64,000 nt of DNA from Palsa-343 sp036269135 (GTDB lineage: Bacteria > Acidobacteriota > Terriglobia > Terriglobales > Acidobacteriaceae): the NCBI GenBank assembly GCA_036269135.1, contig DATASQ010000066.1:1-64000 (forward strand), written 5' to 3'. The notes under the pieces are model-generated. The model was not told the origin of the DNA and ran no database searches. It was given only the letters and a program-made list of their open reading frames with translations. Made by a program: the position numbers and the translations under genes. Positions 34,607 through 45,661 of this stretch are shown here, piece by piece. The first letter of the stretch is position 1. Every line of letters starts with the position of its first letter.

Positions 34607-36055
34607 CTATCCACCCACAATAACCCGCCATGCGGCATGAAGAGAATCGGGCAGGCCATAAATATCCATGATCGTAATCAGAATCGCGCTGACCCAGCCG
34701 GCCATCATGAGGAACCAGCCGTTTCTCCATCGTCCCATGCGCCTGCGGGAACTGGTGAACTGCAGCATGGGGAACATGGCGAAGGGAAGCTGCAAGGCCA
34801 GCACTACCTGGCTCAGCGTCAGCAGATCCGTGACGCTGCTGTCGCCGCGGAGGCCGATGATGAAAACGGCCGGCAGAATGGCCAGGGTGCGGGTGATGAG
34901 GCGCCGCACCCATGGCTGAATGCGCCAGTGCATGAAGCCTTCCATCACTACCTGGCCGGCGAGGGTGCCGGTAATGGTGCTGCTCTGTCCGCTGGCCAGC
35001 AGCGCTACGGCAAACAATGTGCTCGCCGCCGTGGCTCCCAGCAGCGGCGCCAGCGTCAGATAGGCGATCCGAATCCAGTCGCTGTCGGCGCTGAAGTGCA
35101 CCAGCTGCCCACTGGGCAGCGTGACGCTGGCCTTGCCGAAAAACACAGTCGCCGCGAGGACCAGAATGGCGGCGTTCACGAAAAACGCGGTGCTCAGCGC
35201 GATCGTCGAGTCGATGGTATTGAAGCGAATGGCGCTGCGCACCGACGGCTCATCCTTCTGCAGCTTGCGGCTTTGCACCAGAGCCGAGTGCAGGTAGAGA
35301 TTGTGCGGCATGACCGTGGCGCCGATGATCCCGATGGCCACATACATCATCCCGAACTGGCCAAAGCGGGGCCTGATCAGAGCCTGGCCCATCTCCAGAA
35401 AACTGGGATGGGTCTGCGGCAGGACGAACAGCTCGAGAAAATAACATACCGAAATGGTCGCGACCAGGATCACGACCACCGCTTCAATCGTCCGCATCCC
35501 GAAGCGCTGCAGGGCCAGAAGCAGCAGCACGTCGAGGCCGGTAATTATGACCGCCCACAGCAGGGGAATGTGGAAGAGCAGGTTGAGAGCGACGGCGCTG
35601 CCCAGCACCTCGGCCAGATCGCAGGCGCCAATGGCAATCTCGCTCATGAGCCAGTTGGGCCAGCGCGTCCATCGCGGATACCAGTCGCGGCAGCACTGAG
35701 CCAGGTCCTTGCCCGTGACCACGCCCAGCCGCGCCGCGATCACCTGCATAAAGATCGCCATCAGGCTGGCCAGGGCTACGACCCACAGCAGTCCATAGCG
35801 GAACTGCGCGCCTCCCTGCAGATCGGTTCCCCAGTTGCCCGGATCCATGTAACCGACACTGACCAGAATGGCCGGCCCTACAAAAGCCCGCCACTGCTTC
35901 CAGAAGCCGGCCTCAGGGTGCGGCACCGCAACCGTGCCGTGCACGCCTTCCAGAGACCGGTACCCCTCGTCAACGATGGGGCTCTCTTCCGGCGCGGGCA
36001 CACTTCCGCTCTCGATTTCATTCCCGGCGACAGCGCGCGGATTCTCAATGCCCAT
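34607..36055 (-). CDS. mntH: NRAMP-family divalent metal transporter
   Basis: Proton-coupled importer of Mn2+ or Fe2+ in the inner membrane, 482 residues with eleven helices. The metal-site motifs are intact: DPGNW (71-75) in the first helix and MPHNLYLHSALVQSR in the sixth. An N-terminal cytoplasmic extension of about 55 residues precedes the first helix. It is the first gene of an operon with uspA. The region just upstream has an AT-rich imperfect dyad that could be a metal-regulator site. Confidence 0.93.
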   Translation of the reverse strand: MGIENPRAVAGNEIESGSVPAPEESPIVDEGYRSLEGVHGTVAVPHPEAGFWKQWRAFVGPAILVSVGYMDPGNWGTDLQGGAQFRYGLLWVVALASLMAIFMQVIAARLGVVTGKDLAQCCRDWYPRWTRWPNWLMSEIAIGACDLAEVLGSAVALNLLFHIPLLWAVIITGLDVLLLLALQRFGMRTIEAVVVILVATISVCYFLELFVLPQTHPSFLEMGQALIRPRFGQFGMMYVAIGIIGATVMPHNLYLHSALVQSRKLQKDEPSVRSAIRFNTIDSTIALSTAFFVNAAILVLAATVFFGKASVTLPSGQLVHFSADSDWIRIAYLTLAPLLGATAASTLFAVALLASGQSSTITGTLAGQVVMEGFMHWRIQPWVRRLITRTLAILPAVFIIGLRGDSSVTDLLTLSQVVLALQLPFAMFPMLQFTSSRRRMGRWRNGWFLMMAGWVSAILITIMDIYGLPDSLHAAWRVIVGG

Positions 36056-36077
36056 AATCTTCTCTGATTCTCTTGTA

Positions 36078-36101
36078 AACCATAGTTAACATATTACGGT
36101 T
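36078..36101. promoter_or_regulatory. Candidate metal-regulator dyad upstream of mntH
   Basis: AACCATA (36078-36084) and TACGGTT (36095-36101) form a 7-bp inverted repeat with one mismatch, 10-bp spacer and an inner GTTAAC. It lies 22 bp before the mntH start in unusually AT-rich sequence. The regulator family (DtxR/MntR or Fur type) is not determined. Confidence 0.4.
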
Positions 36102-36353
36102 AAGAAAAGTTCACCAAGCCGCGAACCGCCAAAGATTGCCGGAGCGCCATGGTGCGCCTTCCCGCCCAATTGGACTTAAAATAAGAGCGATGATCGTGGA
36201 TCGAGCGATCTCCGAGCCTCTTCTCCTCCGGCGCTTCCGCCGTGGCCGTCCCGACCGCGGACGACGCATCTTTTCCAGCTGACCGTTTCTCCCGCTCCGC
36301 GGTAGCCGTGCGTGAGCGAAGCTCCTGCGCCCCCATCACGAAAGGAAAAGGTC

Positions 36354-39158
<2,805 letters not shown>

Positions 39159-39173
39159 TCGCGTACCGAAGCA

Positions 39174-39197
39174 AATGGCCACCCTCGGGTGGCCATT
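39174..39197. terminator. Hairpin between acnA and the convergent membrane gene
   Basis: A perfect 10-bp stem AATGGCCACC/GGTGGCCATT with loop CTCG. T residues follow only on the minus strand (TTTGCTTC), so it may end the leftward transcript better than acnA. Confidence 0.6.
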
Positions 39198-39230
39198 CTG
39201 CGCGAAGCGCGTGTGCCTGGACGGCGAGTC

Positions 39231-39761
39231 CTATGCGGCCAGATTGTGCGCGCGGGTTTCGCTCATCCGCTTCACCACAGCCGTCAATCCAAAAGCAGTC
39301 GCTGTGATCGCCGTCGTTGCCAGCAGATCGTTCCGGTAGAACACCAGCGCCGCCGCATAGCAGGCGGTCAGCCCCGCGGTGGTCAGCGGATACATTGTCC
39401 CGCTCGCCCACACGGCAAAGTTGCTCACCAGGAAGAACGACGTCGCCGACAGCACCGGAGCCGCCACCACGCGGGTCACCGTGATCTGCTTATGCAGCAG
39501 CGCGCGGCCCAGCAGGATCACGCCCGCGTACCACGCCCACGTCACCAAATAGGCGCCGGTGTGCCAGGCGTAGTGGTAGACAAAGATTGTGAGATAAAAG
39601 TCGGTCGCCATCAGCGACAGCACCGGCAGCGCCATCTCCTTCAGCGGCCGTCGCGCACCGAAATACAGCAGGCCCGCGCCCACCGCCGTAAAGTTCATGC
39701 CCGGAAAGGGCACCACCCGGCTCAGCACCGCCAGAACCATCAGCAGATAGGCAGCCATCAT
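39231..39761 (-). CDS. DUF6580-like membrane protein (possible ECF-type S component)
   Basis: A 176-residue protein with about five membrane helices. The N-terminal SRVVPFPGMNFTAVGAGLLY, the middle LMATDFYL and the C-terminal SNFAVWASGTMYPLTTAGL with FYRNDLLATTA match the pattern I recall for DUF6580 putative transport proteins, which are thought to resemble substrate-binding subunits of ECF importers. No ECF ATPase or T component is adjacent. The substrate is unknown. It is read toward acnA. Confidence 0.65.
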   Translation of the reverse strand: MMAAYLLMVLAVLSRVVPFPGMNFTAVGAGLLYFGARRPLKEMALPVLSLMATDFYLTIFVYHYAWHTGAYLVTWAWYAGVILLGRALLHKQITVTRVVAAPVLSATSFFLVSNFAVWASGTMYPLTTAGLTACYAAALVFYRNDLLATTAITATAFGLTAVVKRMSETRAHNLAA

Positions 39762-39883
39762 TCCCCCGTCATTCCAGTATCAATACCAGTCGTTCCATTC
39801 TGCGGACCCGCGTCCCCCCAGGTCAAGGCAGACTTTTGATTCCATCAACGAGCGACTTCAGCGCACGAACAACGCCGGCGCAT

Positions 39884-40957
39884 TTAGGGATTCTTCTGCT
39901 CGTGCCCCTGCATGAACATCCCTTCAATCTCGTTCCCCGGCCCCACATACACCCAGCCGCTCAGGGGCGGAACCCGCGGCCGGCCGCCCCGTCCCGAGCC
40001 CAGCGGCCAATAGCCGAAGCGCAGGTCCTGGAACTCGACCGTGTGCCAGCCCGGCTCCGGCTGCACGTTGATCCCGGGGATCTGCACGCTCCCGCGATCC
40101 GTCACCACCGGCCATTTCGACCAGTCCAGGTACACCTTCCCCAGATAGGTATGCTTCGCCGCCGCCACGGCCGGGGTCACCGGCGGCTTATAGATCACAT
40201 CGTCATACGCATCGGTCTCCACACGGTCGCCGATCGTGTGCACCTCCGCTGTCTGGTAGTAATCCTTCGTCTCCATCACCACGTGCCAGTCGAACGGGCT
40301 GATCATGTGCGGCTCGGCGGCCACGCGAATCAGCGGCTCCCGCGTGTAGCTGCCGGTCTGCACCAGCTCCAGCGCGTGCAGATGCTCGGCGTTGCGCAGT
40401 CCCCACCAAAGCACCATGAAGATCAGGCCGGCGATCGCCCAGCCGCGTCCGCGAAACGGCTTCTTCTTCGCGCCGATCTCCCGATCCGCCAGGCCCAGAA
40501 TCCACGGAATCACCAGTGCCAGCACCAGCGCCAGAAACCAGACTGGATCGAAGATAAATTCGATATTCCACGCATGCCAGTGGTAATTCCACGGCAGGAA
40601 TGGCCGCACCCCGTAATTCACCGTGTAGTCGAGCAGAATATGGCTCAGCGCCGCGATCAGCGCGCACAGATACAGGAAGCCCCATCGCGGCGGGATGACC
40701 GGATCCTTGCGGCGAAAGCGCCAGACCAGCCACACGACGGCCACCGTGGCCAGCGCTACCACCGGCGAGCCGATAAAGGCATGCGTCCAGCCGCGATGAT
40801 GCTGCAGCTGCTCCACCGGTCCCTTGAAGCCCCACAGCATGTCGAGGTCAGGAGCTTCCGCGGCCAGCGTCATGGCCAGCGTCGCATAGGCCGTTTTTCG
40901 ATTGAACCCGGAGCGCCCAAGGCATGCGCCGGTTAAAAAGTGCGTAACAGGTTCCAT
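39884..40957 (-). CDS. Membrane-bound metal-dependent hydrolase (YdjM/DUF457-like)
   Basis: A 357-residue inner-membrane protein. The N-terminal half has helices and the metal-site motifs MEPVTHFLTGACLG, APDLDML, HHRGWTHAF and LSHILLDY, typical of the YdjM/LexA-regulated family. The C-terminal half is soluble, with DWHVVMETKDYYQTAEVHT and GWHTVEFQDLRFGYWP, probably on the periplasmic side. The biochemical role of the family is not established. It is probably a single-gene unit. The heptad tract lies in its upstream region. Confidence 0.75.
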   Translation of the reverse strand: MEPVTHFLTGACLGRSGFNRKTAYATLAMTLAAEAPDLDMLWGFKGPVEQLQHHRGWTHAFIGSPVVALATVAVVWLVWRFRRKDPVIPPRWGFLYLCALIAALSHILLDYTVNYGVRPFLPWNYHWHAWNIEFIFDPVWFLALVLALVIPWILGLADREIGAKKKPFRGRGWAIAGLIFMVLWWGLRNAEHLHALELVQTGSYTREPLIRVAAEPHMISPFDWHVVMETKDYYQTAEVHTIGDRVETDAYDDVIYKPPVTPAVAAAKHTYLGKVYLDWSKWPVVTDRGSVQIPGINVQPEPGWHTVEFQDLRFGYWPLGSGRGGRPRVPPLSGWVYVGPGNEIEGMFMQGHEQKNP

Positions 40958-40996
40958 GCCCTCTTTCAGAAACGAAGCAACGGCCTCTCTCGGCCC

Positions 40997-41031
40997 TCAA
41001 ACTTCAAACTCTAAATTCTGTTTCTAAACGG
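40997..41031. repeat. Degenerate 7-bp tandem repeat, TCAAACT type
   Basis: Units TCAAACT, TCAAACT, CTAAATT, CTGTTTC, TAAACGG. It lies in the gap between osmC and the YdjM-like gene, about 45 bp past the osmC stop on the leftward transcript. This is the least regular member. Confidence 0.6.
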
Positions 41032-41077
41032 CAAGCGCCACGGCGAACCGCGGCGCTGCCCCCTGGCTTCTGCCAAT

Positions 41078-41506
41078 TCAGACCAGCTTCGCGTCCAGCG
41101 TGATCTGGGTATTGCCCTTGAACAGCCGCGAGATCGGGCAGCCGTTCTTGGCGTTGTTCGCCGCCGTCTCGAAGCTCGAGGCGCTGGCGCCGGGCACCTT
41201 CGCCCGCGTTGTCAGGTGGATCGCCGTAATCGTGAAGCCTTCATCGGTCTTCTCGAACTTCACCTCCGCTGTGGTTTCCAGCGACTCCGGCGTCAGATTC
41301 GCGTTGCCCAGCTGCGCGCTCAGCGCCATGGTGAAGCACCCGGCATGCGCTGCCGCAATCAGTTCCTCAGGGTTGGTCCCAACACCGTTCTCAAAGCGGG
41401 TTCCAAACGAATATTGCGTTTCCTTTAAGACGCCGCTCTGGCTGGAAATCGTCCCTTTGCCATCCTTCAAACCGCCGCGCCACACGGCGCTCGCCGTTCT
41501 CTGCAT
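41078..41506 (-). CDS. osmC: OsmC-family peroxiredoxin
   Basis: Thiol peroxidase that reduces organic hydroperoxides, 142 residues, cytoplasmic. The two redox cysteines are present in AAAHAGCFTMAL (Cys57) and NGCPISRLF (Cys123), with the OsmC-type N-terminal strand region (ASAVWRGGLKDGKGTIS). The length equals E. coli OsmC. It is divergent from the ROK kinase gene with a 249-bp gap and is probably induced by osmotic or oxidative stress as in the family. Confidence 0.9.
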   Translation of the reverse strand: MQRTASAVWRGGLKDGKGTISSQSGVLKETQYSFGTRFENGVGTNPEELIAAAHAGCFTMALSAQLGNANLTPESLETTAEVKFEKTDEGFTITAIHLTTRAKVPGASASSFETAANNAKNGCPISRLFKGNTQITLDAKLV

Positions 41507-41755
41507 ACTTCTCTCCTTGGTGAAAATTGGCTGAGTCGTTCCTGAATATTGTGGGTTCGTTCCCGCAGGACTTGTACTTCATTGGATGCGGCGCACGCCT
41601 TCCTGCTGTTGGGCGCCGGAAGAGCCGCCGACTTTGCCCGCGACCATCATATGCGATTCACCTCCCCACGGGATCGATCCCGCCCGGGCCGCTAACATTT
41701 TGGCGGACAGGTGGGCCGACCGGGGCCTCGCGTATCATGGGACGGTCCCTCAACC

Positions 41756-42727
41756 ATGATTTCTTATTCCATCGGCATCGATCTCGGCGGCACCAACCTG
41801 CGCATCGCGGCCGTCACTCCGGAAGGCGAGCGGCTCGAGACCATCAGCCTCGCCACCCGGCTCGCCGAGGGGCCCCACGCCGTCCTCGATGACATGGCTG
41901 CATCCATCCAGACCCTGGTGGAGAAGCGCGGCGGCACAGAGCCGCTCGGCATCGGTGTGGGCAGTCCCGGCCCGCTGGAACTGCCCCTCGGCGTCCTGCA
42001 CCACCCGCCGAATCTCCCCGGCTTCGACGGCCTGAACCTCCGCACCGAGCTCGAACACCGCATCCATCGGCCCGTTCAGGTCAATTCCGACGCCAACCTC
42101 GCCGCGTATGGCGAGTTCGCCCTCGGCGCAGGCAAGACCTTCGCCGTCGATTCCCTCTGTATGCTCACCCTCGGCACCGGGGTCGGCTGCGGCATCATTC
42201 TCGACGGACGCATCTGGCAGGGCATGCAGGGCGCCGCCGGCGAATCCGGCCACGGCCCCATCATTCCCGACGGCCCTCCCTGTCCCTGCGGCGCGCGCGG
42301 CTGTCTGGAGCTCTACGCCTCGGCCACCGGCATCGTTCGGCGCGCCAAAACGCTCGGCATCCCGGATTCCGCCGCCCCGCTGACCGCCTCGGCCGTCGCC
42401 CAGCTCGCGACCGGTGGCGATCCGCGCGCACTCCAGGTCTTCGATGAGGTCGGCTACGCCCTCGGCCTCTCGCTCGCCCATCTCATCAACGCGCTGGACC
42501 TGCCTCTCTACGTCCTTGGCGGAGGCGCTGCCGCGGCTTTCCCGCTTTTCGCGCCGAAGATGTTCGCCACCATTCGCGAAGGCAGCTACGTTTATCGCAT
42601 GTCGATGCCGAAAGACCCGGGCATCTACGAAAAGGGCAAGACCCACATCGCACCGGCCCAACTCCAGGATGCCGGCATCATCGGCGCAGCGCTGCTGCCG
42701 CTGATGTCCGCGAAAATGGCGTCATAG
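41756..42727 (+). CDS. ROK-family sugar kinase (glucokinase-like)
   Basis: Phosphorylates a hexose, probably glucose or an N-acetyl amino sugar, at O6. The 323 residues show IGIDLGGTNLRIA for phosphate binding, TLGTGVGCGIILDG, the ROK ExGH element GESGHGPI, and the zinc site CPCGARGCLE. There is no N-terminal HTH, so it is an enzyme rather than a NagC-type repressor. ATG 41756 is preferred to the in-frame ATG at 41711 because homologues begin near ISYSIGIDLG. The stop codon is followed at once by a heptad repeat. Confidence 0.87.
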   Translation: MISYSIGIDLGGTNLRIAAVTPEGERLETISLATRLAEGPHAVLDDMAASIQTLVEKRGGTEPLGIGVGSPGPLELPLGVLHHPPNLPGFDGLNLRTELEHRIHRPVQVNSDANLAAYGEFALGAGKTFAVDSLCMLTLGTGVGCGIILDGRIWQGMQGAAGESGHGPIIPDGPPCPCGARGCLELYASATGIVRRAKTLGIPDSAAPLTASAVAQLATGGDPRALQVFDEVGYALGLSLAHLINALDLPLYVLGGGAAAAFPLFAPKMFATIREGSYVYRMSMPKDPGIYEKGKTHIAPAQLQDAGIIGAALLPLMSAKMAS

Positions 42728-42805
42728 AGCAGGGAGCGGGGAGTGGGGAGCCGGGAGCGGGGAGAGTAGAGACGGGGAAGAACAGGCTACTCCCTATTCC
42801 CTGCC
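42728..42805. repeat. Two-armed degenerate 7-bp tandem repeat between convergent genes
   Basis: Left arm starts at the ROK kinase stop: GAGCAGG, GAGCGGG, GAGTGGG, GAGCCGG, GAGCGGG, GAGAGTA, GAGACGG. The right arm, TCCCTAT, TCCCTGC, runs into the TAA stop (42806-42808) of the opposing VWFA gene. Both transcripts therefore carry purine-rich heptads right after their stop codons. Confidence 0.87.
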
Positions 42806-43888
42806 TTACTGATCATCGCCCACCGCAAAGTACCCCTTGCGCGCCTGCACCTTCAGCTCGCCTTCCTGGGGATCCTTGCAGAAGACGTCCACCTTGCGGA
42901 AGGTGCCATCCATGTTCTTATTCGACGGAACGTACTGCGCCACGTACTGCGTCCGCAGCTCCTGTTCGATCTGATCGAAGGCGTCTTCCAGTTTCTTGCC
43001 GTTGTTGCCCACGTTGATCACCCGGCCACCGGTCGCCTCGGTCAGCGCCCTCATCTGCATGTCGCCCGAATACCCGAAGGGAGAGCCGCTGCCGAAGTAA
43101 AAGCCGCGGTCGGCGATCAGGATGACGTAAATGATCGCATTCGCATTCTCGGCCGCCGCGATCGCCGCCTTCGGCTTGGTCTCGCTGCCCTCATCTTCCC
43201 CGTCGGTCAGCAGGATCAGCGCCTTGCGCCCGGTCTGCGCCCGCATCTTGTCGTTTGAAACTTCGTAGACCGCGTCGTAGAGCAGGGTTCCCTTCGGAGC
43301 GCCCTGCGTCGGGATTGGACCCTGCCCGATCCCGGGCACGCCCACGGATCCGCCGCCCGCCGCCGTGTTGATCTCTACTTTGTTGATCGCCTGGTCCAGC
43401 TCCCGCACATTGTTCGTGTAGTCCTGTTCCAGGTTCACCCCGACGTCAAAGCTCACCAGAAACGCCTGATCCTTCGCCCGCAGGATCCGCTTCAGAAACG
43501 CCGACGCCGACTGCTGTTCCAGGGGCAGAACATACTGCTGGCTGCCGCTCGTGTCGATCAGGATGCCCAGCGTCAGCGGCAGATTCGACTCCGCCACGAA
43601 GCTCTTCAGCGCCTGCGGCTGCTTGTCCTCAAAAACATTGCAGTCGTTCTTCGTCAGAAAAGGGATCAGGGCGTTGTGCTTGTCGCGGACGGTGAAGTAC
43701 TCGCTGACCAGGTTCGAGGTCACGTGCAGCGTCTCCCGCGGGGTTGTGTCGACCGGGCTATTATCGGCCGGAACCGTGCTGACCGGCGGTGCATCCGGGG
43801 ACGGAGCGGCCTGTCCCCACGTCACAGGGACAGCGACTGCCATGCAGACAAGCGGAAGACTCCAAACTCGCAGCCAGCGCACAACCAT
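42806..43888 (-). CDS. VWFA-related acidobacterial secreted protein
   Basis: Exported 360-residue protein of the acidobacterial VWFA-related family. A signal peptide (about residues 1-25) and a Pro/Ser-rich linker precede ETLHVTSNLVSEYFTVRDKH. The von Willebrand A domain has GILIDTSGSQQ (MIDAS DxSxS) and LILLTDGEDEGSE. The C-terminal domain ends after VQARKGYFAVGDD. These proteins probably bind metal and a partner protein or extracellular ligand, but the role is unknown. It is divergent from another family member at 44072. Confidence 0.87.
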   Translation of the reverse strand: MVVRWLRVWSLPLVCMAVAVPVTWGQAAPSPDAPPVSTVPADNSPVDTTPRETLHVTSNLVSEYFTVRDKHNALIPFLTKNDCNVFEDKQPQALKSFVAESNLPLTLGILIDTSGSQQYVLPLEQQSASAFLKRILRAKDQAFLVSFDVGVNLEQDYTNNVRELDQAINKVEINTAAGGGSVGVPGIGQGPIPTQGAPKGTLLYDAVYEVSNDKMRAQTGRKALILLTDGEDEGSETKPKAAIAAAENANAIIYVILIADRGFYFGSGSPFGYSGDMQMRALTEATGGRVINVGNNGKKLEDAFDQIEQELRTQYVAQYVPSNKNMDGTFRKVDVFCKDPQEGELKVQARKGYFAVGDDQ

Positions 43889-44071
43889 GTCTCCTTAGAC
43901 GGACGCTTAGATCGGGCGTTAACCGGCCTGGGGGGCCCGAGCCTCTGATACTCTTGAGCATACGCTGGACGGTCCACCACCCCGGCGCTGCATCTTAACC
44001 CGGTGGAGGCTGCGCATGGAGCTTCCGGAGACATCGCCATGGAGCCGTGCAGTGGCTGGAGTCGTGAACGG

Positions 44072-45418
44072 ATGAGGGGTTTCAGTTCGATGCGGGCCAT
44101 CTGTGTTGCCGCACTGTCGTTAGTTCTTCCGGGCACACTGTGCTGTCATCCTGGTCCAGCTGCAGCCCTCGCGCAAGCGCAGCAGAATGTTCCCAATGCC
44201 CCCGCTCCGCAGGCACAGCCTTCGTCCCTGCCTGACCTGAGGGGCCAGATCGCTCCCGGCAAAGGCACTGGCGCTCCTCTCGATGAGGACGCCGCCGGCG
44301 CGGCCGCGGCGGGTCAGGCCGCTCCCACCGTCGGCCACGGATCGGTTCCCGCAACGCCTCCTGCCCAGCAGGCTCCTCCCGGCAGCCAGGCGACCCCTCC
44401 CGAAATCGGTCCCCACAGCAAGTCGCCGTATACCCTGCGCACCTACCTCACCGTTGTCGATGTCCCGGTTACGGTCCGCGACAAGCATGGCGCCCTGGTT
44501 CCCGGCCTTCCCTGGTGGCGCTTCCGCGTCTTTGAGGATGGCATCCGGCAGAACATCGTCTTCTTCAGCGACGATGCCTACCCGCTTTCCATCGCCCTGG
44601 TCGTCGATGCTACCCTGCCCGCCGACATCATGCAGAAGGTCAATCAGAGCTTTTCCGTCATTTCCAATGCCCTGACTCCTTCGGATACCGTCGCCGTCGT
44701 CAGCTACGCCGGAACCTCGCCTCAGCTCGTCACCAGCTTTACCGCGGCCGGCGGACCCCGCCTGACCGCTGCCCTCGATATTGCCCGGAAACCCGGTGAG
44801 CAGATGGGCGTGCCCCTCGTCGATGACCCCTTTACCGGCGGCCCTATGGTCAACGGCCAGCCGGCTGATCCAACCCTGGAACTGCAGCGCGGCAACGCCT
44901 CGGGCGTCCTCTTCCCGGAGAAGGAAGCGCATCCGCTCAACGATGCCATCCTTTATGCCGCCGAGCAGCTGGCCAGCCAGCCCCGCGGGCGCCGCCGCGT
45001 CATCTATGTCATCAGCGACGGCAAGAACCAGCGCAGCAAAGCTTCTTACAAGGAAGTCGTCCAGTATCTTTTGGCCCACAACATCTCCGTCTCCGGCACC
45101 GATGTCGGCGACGCCGCCGTCTGGGGCATCGGCTACCTCGACCGCAGCAAGCTTCCCTTTCTGCAGCCGGAAGACGTGCTGCCTCGGTATGTGCTGGCCA
45201 CCGGCGGCGACATTTATCACGAGATGTCCGAGAACGGAATTCAGAGCGCCTTCTCCAGAATCAGCGACTCGGTCCGTACCGCCTACGATCTCCAGTACGT
45301 GAGCCACCAGCCCACCATCAGCGGCAAGTATCATGTGATTGACGTCCGCGTGGAAGGGCTTACCGGGCTCACCGTCGACGCTAAACAGGGTTACTACCCG
45401 TCGGCCACCGAATATTAA
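44072..45418 (+). CDS. VWFA-related acidobacterial secreted protein, degenerate MIDAS
   Basis: Exported protein of about 448 residues. A signal peptide ends near AALAQ, followed by about 100 residues rich in Pro, Ala and Gln. TYLTVVDVPVTVRDKHGALV then leads into the VWA domain. The first MIDAS segment reads IALVVDATLPAD, so the usual DxSxS is replaced by DATLP, whereas VIYVISDGKNQRSK keeps the late Asp. The C-terminus ends VDAKQGYYPSATEY. Starts at 44003, 44072 and 44090 are in frame; I chose 44072, with 44090 almost as likely. Confidence 0.83.
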   Translation: MRGFSSMRAICVAALSLVLPGTLCCHPGPAAALAQAQQNVPNAPAPQAQPSSLPDLRGQIAPGKGTGAPLDEDAAGAAAAGQAAPTVGHGSVPATPPAQQAPPGSQATPPEIGPHSKSPYTLRTYLTVVDVPVTVRDKHGALVPGLPWWRFRVFEDGIRQNIVFFSDDAYPLSIALVVDATLPADIMQKVNQSFSVISNALTPSDTVAVVSYAGTSPQLVTSFTAAGGPRLTAALDIARKPGEQMGVPLVDDPFTGGPMVNGQPADPTLELQRGNASGVLFPEKEAHPLNDAILYAAEQLASQPRGRRRVIYVISDGKNQRSKASYKEVVQYLLAHNISVSGTDVGDAAVWGIGYLDRSKLPFLQPEDVLPRYVLATGGDIYHEMSENGIQSAFSRISDSVRTAYDLQYVSHQPTISGKYHVIDVRVEGLTGLTVDAKQGYYPSATEY

Positions 45419-45661
45419 GAATTCGCGAGCGCTCCATCTGTCCGCGCGTGTCGGTAGTGGCGGAATCCAGCCGCCCCTGCTCTTCCGGCGCAGCTTTTCC
45501 CAAACGAATAGCTGTTATCCTGTTCTGTACCCGCAGTTTTCCTGACGATCTGACCCAACCCGCGCCAGCGAGCCTGCTCTGAGCCTTTATCAGGCAAGCC
45601 CAGTCCGCGCATCTGCCTGGCCGCCGCGCCAGTTCTTCTGATCCGATTCGATTTTCCTTCC

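Noticed and set aside
32885..36067. 1060-codon plus-strand open frame
   Set aside because: It runs antisense to purD, uspA and mntH, all strongly supported. It is an artefact of codon bias at high GC.
41711..41755. Upstream ATG for the ROK kinase
   Set aside because: The 15 extra residues match nothing in the family; the ATG at 41756 places the phosphate motif at the usual distance from the N-terminus.
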